From the NCBI GenBank assembly GCA_047621345.1, contig JBLHLW010000008.1, positions 1 through 64,000 on the forward strand: a stretch of 64,000 bases of DNA. The letters are read 5' to 3'. How positions within the stretch are numbered: the first letter of the stretch is position 1; each line of letters opens with the position of its first letter. Shown in pieces: positions 32,706-41,574 of the stretch. Source of the DNA: Actimicrobium sp047621345. Lineage in GTDB: Bacteria > Pseudomonadota > Gammaproteobacteria > Burkholderiales > Burkholderiaceae_D. The notes below the pieces were generated by a model. That model ran no database searches. It worked only from the letters and a program-made list of their open reading frames with translations, and was not told the origin of the DNA. The position numbers were made by a program, and so were the translations under genes.

Positions 32706-33977
32706 ATGGATACGCTGATGTCATCGCCAATGCGACACTTCCTGATGGTGGTTTGCCTGCTCGGCCTGTGGCCGACCGCGTACGCCGCACTGCCGCCGAT
32801 CCGGCTTGCCATGATCGAAGGCATGTCCGGCCCGTTCGCCAATGCTGGCGACGCCGTGCAGCGCAATGTGCAATTTGCCATTGAGGTCGTCAACGCCCGT
32901 GGTGGCGTGCGCCTCAAGGACGGTCGTCACCTATTGGAGCTGAGTGTCTTCGATAACAAGCAGACCATCGACGAATCGCTGATCGCCTTGCGTCAGGTGA
33001 CCGATCGGCATATCCCGTTTATCTTGCAAGGTAACAGTTCCGCCGTGGCGGCTGGTCTGGTCGAGGCGATCAATAAACACAATGAACGCCGTCCTGATAA
33101 TCGACTGCTGTTCCTGAATTATTCGGCGGTCGATCCGGTCCTGACCAATGAAAAATGCAGCTACTGGCATTTCCGTTTTGATGCCAACGCCACGATGCGC
33201 ATGCAGGCGCTGACCGATGTGATTGAAGGTGATGCGCGCGCCAGCAAGGTCTACCTGATTGGGCAGGATTACAGCTTCGGCCATCAGGTGGCAACAGCGG
33301 CGCGCAGCCAGTTGGCCGCCAAGCGGCCGGATATCAGCATCGTTGGCGATGAATTTCATCCGATTGGCAAGATCAAGGATTTCGCCCCGTACGCGGCCAA
33401 AATTCGGGCCAGTGGTGCCGACACGGTGATCACGGGTAACTGGGGCAATGACCTCACGTTGCTGGTCAAGGCGGCGCGAGAGTCTGGCTTGAATCTGAAG
33501 TTTTATACGTTCTACGGCAACGGTCTCGGGGCTCCGGCGGCAATCGGCGACGCCGGTGTGGGACGCGTGCGGGCGGTGGCCGAATGGCATCCGAATGTCG
33601 GCGGCGCGGCCAGTGACGCGTTTTACCAGTCGTTCCGGCAGCGCTTTCCGGAGCCACAGGATGACTATGTGCACTTGCGCATGCGCGTGATGATCGAGAT
33701 GCTGGGCAGCGCGATCGAACATGCTGGCAGTACCGAAGCGGCCAGTGTGGCCCGGGCACTTGAGGGCGCACGGTTTACCAACGGCTTTCATGACGCCACA
33801 ATGCGGGCAGCCGATCACCAGTTGATTCAACCGCTGTACGTCTCGGTGATGCAAAAAAAGGGCGACGATGGCGTGCGGTTTGATAACGAAGGCAGTGGTT
33901 ATGGCTTCAAGACCGAGCGCTATTTATTGCCTTCGGCGACCGCGCAACCGAGCACCTGCACGATGACGCGTTATTGA
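32706..33977 (+). CDS. LivK-type periplasmic amino-acid binding protein
   Basis: A 423-residue ABC substrate-binding protein of the branched-chain amino acid class with a signal peptide (RHFLMVVCLLGLWPTAYAA). The mature part opens IRLAMIEGMSGPFANAGDAVQRNVQFAIE and contains the YLIGQDYSFGHQVA and GADTVITGNWGNDLTLLVKAARE segments of the periplasmic-binding fold. No permease or ATPase genes are nearby, so it is an orphan that serves a distant transporter or acts as a receptor. Starts at 32706, 32718 and 32730 are in frame; none has a clear ribosome site, and the last would give the cleanest signal. Ligand unknown. Confidence 0.85.
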   Translation: MDTLMSSPMRHFLMVVCLLGLWPTAYAALPPIRLAMIEGMSGPFANAGDAVQRNVQFAIEVVNARGGVRLKDGRHLLELSVFDNKQTIDESLIALRQVTDRHIPFILQGNSSAVAAGLVEAINKHNERRPDNRLLFLNYSAVDPVLTNEKCSYWHFRFDANATMRMQALTDVIEGDARASKVYLIGQDYSFGHQVATAARSQLAAKRPDISIVGDEFHPIGKIKDFAPYAAKIRASGADTVITGNWGNDLTLLVKAARESGLNLKFYTFYGNGLGAPAAIGDAGVGRVRAVAEWHPNVGGAASDAFYQSFRQRFPEPQDDYVHLRMRVMIEMLGSAIEHAGSTEAASVARALEGARFTNGFHDATMRAADHQLIQPLYVSVMQKKGDDGVRFDNEGSGYGFKTERYLLPSATAQPSTCTMTRY

Positions 33978-34035
33978 ATTGAACGTTCACAGCAGGGCGT
34001 TCTCTGCTAATCTGGTTTTTCACTCTTGGGGACAC

Positions 34036-34662
34036 ATGATGATGAAATCTTCGATGCCAAATATGCCCGGCGCAGGCGCAATGACCGACACGCTGGAATT
34101 CATGAAAAAACTGTGGGGCGGCGTGACTTTGCCGGGTGCCAGCATGCCGGGCATGGTCATGCCCACTTTGTCGGTGGAAGAAATCAACAAGCAGATCGCT
34201 GACCTGAAAGCGGTCGAAAGCTGGCTTACGCTGAACATGAACATGTTGGGCGGCACCATCAAGGCGCTGGAAGTACAGAGTGCGACGATCGCCACGCTGC
34301 AATCGATGAGCGCCAATTTCAGTTCGGCGATGAATCCGGCCGAAGCGGCAGCGATGGCGCAACCCTCACCTTACGACGCGTTTTTCAAGGCCGCATCCGT
34401 GAAGGCCGATGCGGCGCCACCACCACCTGCTGCACCGGCACCTGAAGCCGCACCGGCTGCTGATGCAACGACGGGTGTGCCACCGATGGCTAACCCGAAC
34501 GCCTGGTGGAATATGTTGCAGGAGCAGTTCCAGCAAGCGGTGGTCAATGCGATGCCGCCGGAGCCAGTGGTCGCACCCAAGGCGGCCAGCACCGCCAAGC
34601 CGGCGGCCAAGCCACGGCCCGTGAAAAAAGCGGCCGCACCAGCCAAGCCGCACAAGACCTGA
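34036..34662 (+). CDS. phaM: PhaM-type polyhydroxyalkanoate granule regulatory protein
   Basis: A protein of about 208 residues resembling PhaM. It has the Met- and Gly-rich start with DTLEFMKKLWGG, the LSVEEINKQIADLKAVESWLTLNMNMLGGTIKALEVQ helix diagnostic of the family, an Ala/Pro-rich linker, and a basic tail (AKPAAKPRPVKKAAAPAKPH) like a histone-type DNA-binding segment. In Ralstonia, PhaM activates PHB synthase and ties granules to the nucleoid. Three consecutive ATGs begin at 34036 after a ggggac ribosome site; which is used is unclear. No pha biosynthetic genes are in the window. It converges on an MFS gene, 7 bases away. Confidence 0.85.
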   Translation: MMMKSSMPNMPGAGAMTDTLEFMKKLWGGVTLPGASMPGMVMPTLSVEEINKQIADLKAVESWLTLNMNMLGGTIKALEVQSATIATLQSMSANFSSAMNPAEAAAMAQPSPYDAFFKAASVKADAAPPPPAAPAPEAAPAADATTGVPPMANPNAWWNMLQEQFQQAVVNAMPPEPVVAPKAASTAKPAAKPRPVKKAAAPAKPHKT

Positions 34663-34669
34663 CGCCTTA

Positions 34670-35983
34670 TCAGGGCGACGGTGTGACGGGTGGTGGCGTG
34701 CCTGCCACCCGCAGCATGGGTGCCACCAGCAGCGCCAGCAACGTGCAACCGACGGCGAGATAACCCACGACATTGAAGTGCAGGATTTCGCCGTCAGGCG
34801 CACGCGTGATGATCAGTCCCGCGACCAATGACGCCAATCCGGCAAACGCCATCTGCACTGATGACACCAGACTCATGAAGGTGCCGCGTACCTGCTGCGG
34901 CGCGATCGCACTGACCATCGCCATCGCCGGCACCATCCGGCCCGGCACCAGCACAAAGAAGATCGTCGAATTGATCAGCACCAGCCACCACGCGATTGGC
35001 ACCAGGTGCGTCGTGATCAGTATCGGCACCATCGAAGCCAGCGCCACCCAGCGGAATATTTTCAGCTTGCCGCGCTTGTCGGCCTGACGACCGATTGCCT
35101 GCGACGTAAAAAAAGTCGCCGCGCCGCCGCAGAGGTAAATCAACGTAATGAATGATTCAGGCAAGCCGACATTGGTGGTCAGGTAGAGCGCGATGTATGG
35201 AATCACCGTGAACCCGCCGAGCATCATCATGGCGATGAACAGAAAGCCCTTCAGATGTTCGGGATTCTTGGCCACCAGAAAAATTTGCTGGAAGATATTG
35301 CCCTTGCGTGTCTGCTGCATGTGTCCGGTCAGACTCGGCAGCAAGCGGTAACCGATCACGAAGATCACCATCGACAGCGCGACGATGAAGAAAAACGGTG
35401 CGCGCCAACCCAGCGCTGGCAGGTGATTGGCCAGCACCAGTCCGAGCGGCACGCCAGCCACCGTCGATAGGGAAAATGCGGCCATCACGGTCCCCATCGC
35501 CTTGCCGCGCCGCTCGAACGGGATGATGTCGGCCACCATGGTTTGCACCATCGCTCCGAGAATGCCGCCAAATGCACCGGCCAGCGCGCGCGCAAACAGC
35601 AATTGCGGGAAGGTTTGCGCCAGACCGCAGCACAGTGTTGCCAGCATGAACAGCACGTACAGCGTCAGTGTCAATTTGCGGCGGTCGAAGCGTTCGACAT
35701 ACGTCGCCGCCAGCAAGCCCGAGATTGCCGCCGTGAACGTGTACGACGACAGTAGTAGACCGAACTGGTGGGTATCAATCTGCAGGACCCGGATCAGTTG
35801 CGGGCCGAGCGGCATCATGATCATGAAGTCGAGGATGTGGGTGAACTGGATGCCGGCCAGCGTTAGCAGGACCAGCCATTCTTTGCGGGGAGTCAGTCGG
35901 GGCAGGGACGTGGTCACGGTAGTGTGCGCTTCATCAGAACGGGCAGGTCGGCATGGTAGCAGTCTGGCGAAAGTGATGTGCAC
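34670..35983 (-). CDS. MFS transporter of the drug:H+ antiporter type
   Basis: A protein of about 437 residues with twelve predicted helices of the major facilitator superfamily. The motif A-like segment YVERFDRRKLTLTLYVLFML lies after helix 2, and ARALAGAFGGILGAMVQTMVAD with RRGKAMGTVMAAFSLSTVAGVP is typical of arabinose/drug efflux permeases. The substrate is unknown. The frame opens with GTG 35983, which lies on the edge of a 20-base palindrome. GTG 35917, nearer the first helix, is an alternative; neither has a strong ribosome site. It is 66 bases downstream of the NTF2-like gene and may be a separately controlled part of that cluster. Confidence 0.82.
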   Translation of the reverse strand: MHITFARLLPCRPARSDEAHTTVTTSLPRLTPRKEWLVLLTLAGIQFTHILDFMIMMPLGPQLIRVLQIDTHQFGLLLSSYTFTAAISGLLAATYVERFDRRKLTLTLYVLFMLATLCCGLAQTFPQLLFARALAGAFGGILGAMVQTMVADIIPFERRGKAMGTVMAAFSLSTVAGVPLGLVLANHLPALGWRAPFFFIVALSMVIFVIGYRLLPSLTGHMQQTRKGNIFQQIFLVAKNPEHLKGFLFIAMMMLGGFTVIPYIALYLTTNVGLPESFITLIYLCGGAATFFTSQAIGRQADKRGKLKIFRWVALASMVPILITTHLVPIAWWLVLINSTIFFVLVPGRMVPAMAMVSAIAPQQVRGTFMSLVSSVQMAFAGLASLVAGLIITRAPDGEILHFNVVGYLAVGCTLLALLVAPMLRVAGTPPPVTPSP

Positions 35984-36002
35984 GACAGAAATTTTTCTGT
36001 CG
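35983..36002. promoter_or_regulatory. 20-base palindrome before the MFS gene
   Basis: CGACAGAAATTTTTCTGTCG has perfect 9-base arms around a central TT. It lies in the 66-base gap between the NTF2-like and MFS genes, at the first possible MFS start codon. It has no T-run suited to termination, so an operator is more likely, but no regulator is identified. Confidence 0.5.
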
Positions 36003-36049
36003 TTTAACGCATTCTTGCCTGACCGATTATTGTTATCCTGGTCCTGCCC

Positions 36050-36481
36050 TCACTGACCACCGGCCCGCTTGAGCCAGCGCATCAGAGCGCCCAGTACGGG
36101 CAGTTTTTCATACAGCTCTTCGGCCGCGTCCCAGTAATCGCGATGCAGACAGACCTGGCCCGCGGCATCGAAGCGCACGTGGGTGGCGCCGCGTATGCAT
36201 TGTTCGTCGGTCGAAAAACGCTTCATCCTGAAATGAAAATCCCACGTCAGGAAAGCCTGGTCATCCTGCAGCAACTGCGTCGTCACGACAAAGCGCGGCG
36301 CATTGACTTGCGCAAACATGTGGCGAAAGATGCGGGCAATCTCGGCGCGGCCACGCACTTCGTTGAACGGGTCCTTGAAGAACGCGTCGGCGCTGTAAAT
36401 GGTGTCGATGCGCTCGGTGCTGTCTTGCGTCAGTGTCTCGAAAAAATCGACCAGTGCGTGCAAGCCGTCGGCGTGATTCAT
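36050..36481 (-). CDS. NTF2-like (SnoaL-type) protein
   Basis: A 143-residue protein with the cone-shaped NTF2/SnoaL fold pattern: helix LHALVDFFETLTQ, the IDTIYSADAFFKDPFNEVRGRAEIARIFRHMF segment, then beta strands ending HVRFDAAGQVCLHRDYWDAAEELYEKLP. Such proteins bind or isomerise small hydrophobic molecules; no specific activity can be assigned. It is the last of the eight tightly packed genes, and its ATG overlaps the SDR stop codon. The combination SDR plus NTF2-like plus DUF3833 recurs in light-induced clusters of Pseudomonas and Burkholderiales. Confidence 0.85.
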   Translation of the reverse strand: MNHADGLHALVDFFETLTQDSTERIDTIYSADAFFKDPFNEVRGRAEIARIFRHMFAQVNAPRFVVTTQLLQDDQAFLTWDFHFRMKRFSTDEQCIRGATHVRFDAAGQVCLHRDYWDAAEELYEKLPVLGALMRWLKRAGGQ

Positions 36482-37248
36482 AAGCCGGTCACCTTGTGGA
36501 TCAACGCAAAATACCAGCGGTACGGCAGCAGTCGTGCGAGTCGTATCCAGTTGGTAAAGCGCTTCGGAAAGTGGATGTGGAAATCGCCCGCTTCGAGACC
36601 AGCGACCAGTTTGTCGGCCGCTTGCGTGGCAGTGATGAGCGCCGGCATCTTGAAGTCATTGACCGCCGTCATCGGCGTATCGACGAAGCCCGGATTGATC
36701 TGATAGACCGCCACGCCGCGCGGGCGCAGGTCGAGGTAGAGCGATTCGGTCAGGTTGATCAGCGCGGCCTTGGTCGGGCCATAGATCAGCGCTTTTGGCA
36801 AGCCGCCAAAGCCGGCCACCGATGCGACGATGCCGATGCCGCCGCTGCCCTGTGCCAGCAAGCCAGGCAGGACGACATCGAGGCAATTGAACACGCCGCG
36901 CAGGTTCAGATCGATCAGCTGATTCACCTTGGCCAGATCGAGATTGTCGGCGCGCATTTCGTTGTAACCACCGGCGACGATCAAGACCAGATCGATGCCT
37001 TTCCAGGCCGCCAGCAACTGGTCGCGTGCGGCCAGCACGGTGGCATGGTCGGTGATGTCGAGCAGCGCCACTAGCGCATTGGCATGGCCAGCGGCAAGCT
37101 CTTCCAACGGCTCAGCGCGACGCGCGGACAGCGCTACTCGCGCACCCTTGGCCAGCAACTGACGGGCCGTTTCGGCACCGATGCCGGTCGATGCGCCAAT
37201 GACCCAGACGCGTTGGCCGGACCAGTCGCGGATGGCCGGATTCATCAT
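36478..37248 (-). CDS. Short-chain dehydrogenase/reductase
   Basis: A 256-residue classical SDR. Cofactor motif GASTGIGAETA near residues 18-28, the DLNLRGVF Asn, catalytic Ser in IVASVAG and the YGPTK Tyr-Lys pair are all in place, so it should be active with NAD(P)H. The C-terminal part (FPKRFTNWIRLARLLPYRWYFALI) is hydrophobic and basic, which suggests membrane association and a lipid-like substrate. It overlaps both the DUF3833 gene upstream and the NTF2-like gene downstream by four bases (ATGA), a sign of coupling. Substrate unknown. Confidence 0.9.
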   Translation of the reverse strand: MMNPAIRDWSGQRVWVIGASTGIGAETARQLLAKGARVALSARRAEPLEELAAGHANALVALLDITDHATVLAARDQLLAAWKGIDLVLIVAGGYNEMRADNLDLAKVNQLIDLNLRGVFNCLDVVLPGLLAQGSGGIGIVASVAGFGGLPKALIYGPTKAALINLTESLYLDLRPRGVAVYQINPGFVDTPMTAVNDFKMPALITATQAADKLVAGLEAGDFHIHFPKRFTNWIRLARLLPYRWYFALIHKVTGL

Positions 37249-37778
37249 GGGCGCTTCGTGAACGAGAGCGTCACATCGCCGACATGAAAACCGAATTTGC
37301 TCATTGCAGCACGGTTGAGCATCACCCGATCATCCATCAGATACATCCAGTCCTCCATTGTCACATCGATGACTTTGCCATCGACTGGCAACGCCAGCAC
37401 GTATTTCCAGCGCAGCGCATTGCCTGCGACCACGCCCTGAGCGGTGCCAACCACGTCGCTGGCAGTGCCGGTGTAGGTGCCGGGACCGGTCTTGGTCAAT
37501 GTCCAGATGCGTTTTTCCTTGGTGCCGTCGGAATATGTAAAGCTCTCGTCGAGGGTGCCGACATCGCCTTTCCAGCTACCGACCATCACGACGGAAAAGC
37601 GCTTGATGACCTCGCCGGAACGATCCTGAAACATGCCTTGCGCGTCCAGCGTGCCATTGAAATATTGTTGCAAGTCGAGCGTCGGTTTCTGATCCGCATA
37701 GCGCGATGGTTCGACGGTGCCGCAACCGGCAATCAGGAAGGCGCAGCACAGCGCCAGCAGAGGTTTGAAGATTTTCAT
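37245..37778 (-). CDS. DUF3833 lipoprotein
   Basis: A 177-residue lipoprotein. ATG 37778 follows an aaggaat ribosome site and starts a signal ending in the lipobox LIAGC. The mature part has the DUF3833 pattern, DLQQYFNGTLDAQGMFQDRSG, SWKGDVGTLDESFTYSDG and MEDWMYLMDD, predicted to be a lipocalin-like barrel. The family has no proven activity, but a barrel anchored in a membrane beside lipid-modifying enzymes fits a carrier for a lipid or pigment. It overlaps the SDR start by four bases and follows the MelB-type transporter by 24 bases. Confidence 0.88.
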   Translation of the reverse strand: MKIFKPLLALCCAFLIAGCGTVEPSRYADQKPTLDLQQYFNGTLDAQGMFQDRSGEVIKRFSVVMVGSWKGDVGTLDESFTYSDGTKEKRIWTLTKTGPGTYTGTASDVVGTAQGVVAGNALRWKYVLALPVDGKVIDVTMEDWMYLMDDRVMLNRAAMSKFGFHVGDVTLSFTKRP

Positions 37779-37802
37779 GGGATTCCTTTCAATAGTGAGC
37801 AA

Positions 37803-39044
37803 TTAAATAGCGCGCAATGGTGCGCGCCATAGCAGCGCGGCTGCCAGTAATTTAAGCAGGCATGGCACGACGGCGTAGGCAATGCTCAGTGCCTGTCCGC
37901 CTGCCGCACTTTGCAAACCGGGTACATAACCGAGCCATTCGAGCAGCGGCAGCGAGACACCTGCTGCCAGTGCCAGATTCATTTTGGTGGCCCAGCTCCA
38001 CGAACCGAAATAGACGCCTTCGCGCTTGCCGCTATCGCCGGCCTCATGAATGACGGCGGCCAGCAAGGCTGGTGGCAAGGCCAGGTCGGCGCCCAGCGTC
38101 AGACCGGACAACACGCAGATGATGCCGAAGGCGGTGGCGTCGCCCGCACCGAGCCCGTAGGCCCAGATGAATCCGGCCACTGCCAGCAGCATCGAGAGCA
38201 TCCACGCACGCGCTTCACCGAGGCGTTTGGCCAGTGCCACCCAGAGCGGCATCGAGGCTGCAGCGGCAACGAAATACAGGACCAGAAATAGACCAGCCTG
38301 CTGGCCCAGTCGCAGGCGATCACTGGCGAAAAACAGGAACAGCGTGGCCGGGATCGCCGCCGCAATGCCATTGACGACAAATACCGCGAACAACCAGCGA
38401 AACAGCTTGCTGCGAAATGGCACCAGCAATTCCGACCAGCCGCCATGACTGCGCAGCACTCGTGTCGGCAGCGGTGCGGCGCGCGCCAACAGCAGCACCG
38501 AGCCGGTCAGTACCGCGAGGAAAGTGGCGGTGAGCCACCATGACGGTCCCAGTGCCGGCAGGGCGGCGGCGATGATGACGCCGATCAGGCCGCAGCCTTC
38601 GCGCGTGGCAGTCAGGCGCGATCGCTCGGTCGGTGCCTGGGTCAGCGCCGCGCCCCAGCTCTGGTGGCTGATGGTGGCCAAGCTAAAGCCGACGTAGACC
38701 ACCAGCAGCGCAGTCATGAACCACGCCAGCGGAAAGCCCGTGGCGACTGCCGGCGGATGAAACAGCGCAACGAATCCGGCCGCCAGCATGGGCAGGGACA
38801 GCAATACGAACCGGCGATAACTATCGGCTCGGCGCGCGCCGTCGATCCACAAACCGAGCGCGGGATCAAGGAAGGCATCAAACAAACGCGCCAGCAACAG
38901 TGCGGTACCGATCAGCGTCAACGACAAGCCGAAGCGCTCGGCATACAACTGCGGCACGTACACATAGACCGGTAGCGCAACCATTGCCAGCGGCATGCCG
39001 AACAGACCGTAGGCGAACAGGCTGGTGCGATCCAGCCGTGCCAT
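37803..39044 (-). CDS. MelB-type (GPH family) MFS transporter
   Basis: A 413-residue polytopic membrane protein. It begins SLFAYGLFGMPLAMVALPVYVYVPQLYAERFGL and has the LLLARLFDAFLDPALGLWIDGAR segment, the cation-site-type motif of the glycoside-pentoside-hexuronide (MelB) family. About twelve helices are predicted. Homologues in this kind of gene cluster are simply annotated MFS; a sugar substrate is unlikely given the neighbours. Its start codon overlaps the stop of the chalcone-isomerase-like gene (TAATG). A lipid or chromophore export role is only a guess. Confidence 0.82.
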   Translation of the reverse strand: MARLDRTSLFAYGLFGMPLAMVALPVYVYVPQLYAERFGLSLTLIGTALLLARLFDAFLDPALGLWIDGARRADSYRRFVLLSLPMLAAGFVALFHPPAVATGFPLAWFMTALLVVYVGFSLATISHQSWGAALTQAPTERSRLTATREGCGLIGVIIAAALPALGPSWWLTATFLAVLTGSVLLLARAAPLPTRVLRSHGGWSELLVPFRSKLFRWLFAVFVVNGIAAAIPATLFLFFASDRLRLGQQAGLFLVLYFVAAAASMPLWVALAKRLGEARAWMLSMLLAVAGFIWAYGLGAGDATAFGIICVLSGLTLGADLALPPALLAAVIHEAGDSGKREGVYFGSWSWATKMNLALAAGVSLPLLEWLGYVPGLQSAAGGQALSIAYAVVPCLLKLLAAALLWRAPLRAI

Positions 39045-39586
39045 TAGCGGGGTGCCGCGTTCATCAGCAAGGCTTTGCGCAACCCGTCTGCGCTAGTCTT
39101 CGGGTCCAGCCAGATGGCAAAGAAGGCGCGTGCAAACGCCGGATCGGCGATCTCGCCGAGCGGTTTGCCATCAAGGTAAAAGCGCGCCCCCAGCGCCGGC
39201 AGGTAGACCCCGGTGATGCGGGTACCCTCCTCGACGTTGGGAAACAGCGCGGTCATGCGGGCTAGCCAGTCGCCCTGTTGGGCGGGCGTACCGATGTCGA
39301 GCTTGCGGATTTCATCGGCGCTGGACTCGGCGATTTTTTTGCCATTGAGCGAGCGCGAGTAGGTCAATTCCAGCGCCAGCGGCGCATCGGGCGCGGTGCC
39401 GTTGGCGCCGACCCACAACTGTGCCTCGTAGATCGACAGGCCGAACCAGCGGAACGTACCTTGGCCAGATAGCCTTGCAGCAGGCACGTCTGCAGCAATA
39501 TAGGCTGGTGCCGACCACGCAGGAAGTGCCATTGCAAGACTGAGCAACAGACCGGAAAAGAGGATCCCCCACCGGCGCGTGTTCAT
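39044..39586 (-). CDS. Chalcone isomerase-like secreted protein
   Basis: A 180-residue protein with signal peptide MNTRRWGILFSGLLLSLAMALPAWSA and a chalcone-isomerase-fold domain (GQGTFRWFGLSIYEAQLWVG, ALELTYSRSLNGKKIAESSADEIRKL, ALGARFYLDGKPLGEI, FFAIWLDPKTSADGLRKALL). Plant members of the fold include fatty-acid-binding proteins, so a periplasmic fatty-acid-binding role is plausible; enzymatic isomerase activity is unlikely. ATG 39586 overlaps the stop of the cfa-like gene. The upstream extension of the frame lies inside that gene and was rejected. Confidence 0.87.
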   Translation of the reverse strand: MNTRRWGILFSGLLLSLAMALPAWSAPAYIAADVPAARLSGQGTFRWFGLSIYEAQLWVGANGTAPDAPLALELTYSRSLNGKKIAESSADEIRKLDIGTPAQQGDWLARMTALFPNVEEGTRITGVYLPALGARFYLDGKPLGEIADPAFARAFFAIWLDPKTSADGLRKALLMNAAPR

Positions 39587-40809
39587 GGTTTTTCGAGCGT
39601 GAATTGTGCGACGTCGATGCTGCCGGCGCGAAATCCCGCTTCGCAATATGCGAGATAAAACTCCCAGGTGCGCAAGAATCGATCATCGAAACCTTGCGCC
39701 CGTACCTTCGGCAGTTGCTCCTTGAACGCGCTGCGCCATTCGTCGAGCGTGCGGGCATAGTCGAGGCCGAACTTGAATTCGTTGACGACCTGCAGACCGT
39801 ATTGTTCGGCGTATTGCTTGAATACTTTCGGTGATGGCAGCATGCCGCCCGGGAAGATGTATTGCTGGATGAAATCGGTGCCCTTGCGGTAGCGCTCGAA
39901 CAGCGCGTCGTCGATGACGATGGTCTGGATACACGCGCGGCCACCCGATTTCAGGTTGCGTGCAATGCATTCGAAATAGCTAGGCCAGTAGCTCTCTCCC
40001 ACTGCTTCGAACATCTCGATGGAGGCGATGCCATCGAACTGGCCGTTGGTGTCGCGGTAGTCCTGCAGCAGTAACTCGACCTGATCGACCACGCCGGCAT
40101 CGGCGAGGCGCTGGCGAGCAAAGTTCAGCTGTTCGGTCGACAGCGTCAGGCCGGTTACATGGGCGCCGGCATCGCGTGCAGCGATTTCGGCAAAACCGCC
40201 CCAGCCGCAGCCGATTTCAAGGATGCGTGCGTCGTTGTCAACGTCCAGTTCGGCGAGGATGCGCTGGTATTTGGCCTGCTGTCCGTCTTGCAGGCTGTCG
40301 ATATGACCGTTCGAAAACAGCGCGCTCGAGTAGGTCATCGACGGGTCCAGCCAGAGCTGGTAAAAATCGTTGCCGATATCGTAGTGCGCGTGGATATTCT
40401 TGCGACTGCCCGAGCGCGAGTTACGGTTGAACAGGTGTTTGATGCGATAGAGCAGGCTGCCCCACCAGGTGCCATAGATCACCGATTCGACCGCATGCCG
40501 GTTGCGTGTAAATAGTTCGACCAGTGCGGGCAGATTGTCGGTGGTCCAGTGACCATCGATGAATGTTTCGGCAAAGCCGATGTCGCCAGATTTCAGGGCG
40601 GCGCTACAGACTTCCCAGTTGTGCAGCTTCATTGTCACCGGGGCGGACGTGTCGCCGAAGCGGGCTCTTTGGCCATCCGGAAATTCCATCACGATCGCGC
40701 CCTGATCAATCTTGCGCAGCAGTTGCAGCACGAACTGCACTTGTGACGGGAAGGCCTCGGTCGACAGGTGCTCGGCTTGGGCAGGAAGTGGGGCGGTTGT
40801 GGTGTTCAT
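39583..40809 (-). CDS. cfa: Cyclopropane-fatty-acid synthase-like methyltransferase
   Basis: A 408-residue SAM-dependent methyltransferase that acts on unsaturated acyl chains of membrane phospholipids. It has the N-terminal lipid-binding domain (GDIGFAETFIDGHWTTDNL), the YDIGNDFYQLWLDPSMTYS segment, the SAM site RILEIGCGWGGFAEIAA and the GLTLSTEQLNFARQRL and FEAVGESYWPSYF motifs. In the operon with DUF1365 and an FAD amine-oxidase-like protein it resembles the methyltransferase of 10-methyl- or furan-fatty-acid pathways as much as a true cyclopropane synthase; the sequence does not decide. It overlaps both neighbours by four bases. Confidence 0.9.
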   Translation of the reverse strand: MNTTTAPLPAQAEHLSTEAFPSQVQFVLQLLRKIDQGAIVMEFPDGQRARFGDTSAPVTMKLHNWEVCSAALKSGDIGFAETFIDGHWTTDNLPALVELFTRNRHAVESVIYGTWWGSLLYRIKHLFNRNSRSGSRKNIHAHYDIGNDFYQLWLDPSMTYSSALFSNGHIDSLQDGQQAKYQRILAELDVDNDARILEIGCGWGGFAEIAARDAGAHVTGLTLSTEQLNFARQRLADAGVVDQVELLLQDYRDTNGQFDGIASIEMFEAVGESYWPSYFECIARNLKSGGRACIQTIVIDDALFERYRKGTDFIQQYIFPGGMLPSPKVFKQYAEQYGLQVVNEFKFGLDYARTLDEWRSAFKEQLPKVRAQGFDDRFLRTWEFYLAYCEAGFRAGSIDVAQFTLEKP

Positions 40810-41573
40810 CGGCTCAGCTCTTTGGACGGTGGTGCGGGTTTGCTATAAAACGGGACGCGCTTGAAAAATAATCTCAGCGCCTGCCAGTGGATGCGTACGA
40901 TCACGCCAAACGTCATCAGCGGATAGGTGAAAAAGCCGCGCAGCACGCTGCGGTTGTTCAGTGCGGTGGCGGTACCAGCGACGCTGGTCAGCAGCAACGG
41001 GCCACTGGCATCGTCATGGTCGATGCGGGCGATCGTGTGGTCGCCCTGATGCACGAAGCGAAAACGGTAAGTGCCCGAGGTCGCACAAAATGGCGAGACA
41101 TGGAACACCTTGCGGGCGCGCATTTCTTCACCGAGTGTCATCGTCTTACCGTTATCGAGCAGGTAGCAATGTTTCTCGCCGAAGGTGTTGCTGACTTCGC
41201 AGAGAATCGCGCGCAAGGCGCCATCGGAGCGGTGACAAAACCAGAACGAAACCGGATTGAAGACATAACCGAGCACACGCGGGAAAGTCTGCAACCAGAT
41301 TTCGCCAGAGGCATCGGTGACGCCTTCGTCGTGCAGCAGTTTGTCTATCCACGGCAGCAATGCCTGCTGGCCATCGCCGTGGTCGCGGTCATGAAACGAC
41401 AGCAAATTGAAACGGTTGCGCGAGAACAGGCGTGGACCAAAGCCGTCCGCACCCAGCGTGCGCAGCGGTAGGCGCAAGAAGTACACGCCGTAGGTGAAGG
41501 CGTTGGCGACCGGGCGCAAACGGCTATGGGCGACCTTGCCAAAGCAGAGTTGCGGAGCGGCGGCTTGCGGCAT
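40806..41573 (-). CDS. DUF1365 protein
   Basis: A 255-residue protein of the DUF1365 family, annotated by the recognisable motifs GKVAHSRLRPVANAFTYGVYFLRLPL, LFSRNRFNLLSFHDRDHGDG, LQTFPRVLGYVFNPVSFWFCH and EVSNTFGEKHCYLL. Its biochemical function is unknown. The family nearly always accompanies an FAD-dependent amine-oxidase-like protein and a cfa-like methyltransferase, as here, so a role in the same lipid modification is likely. It starts one base after the FAD gene ends and overlaps the cfa gene by four bases. Confidence 0.92.
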   Translation of the reverse strand: MPQAAAPQLCFGKVAHSRLRPVANAFTYGVYFLRLPLRTLGADGFGPRLFSRNRFNLLSFHDRDHGDGQQALLPWIDKLLHDEGVTDASGEIWLQTFPRVLGYVFNPVSFWFCHRSDGALRAILCEVSNTFGEKHCYLLDNGKTMTLGEEMRARKVFHVSPFCATSGTYRFRFVHQGDHTIARIDHDDASGPLLLTSVAGTATALNNRSVLRGFFTYPLMTFGVIVRIHWQALRLFFKRVPFYSKPAPPSKELSR

Positions 41574-41574
41574 C

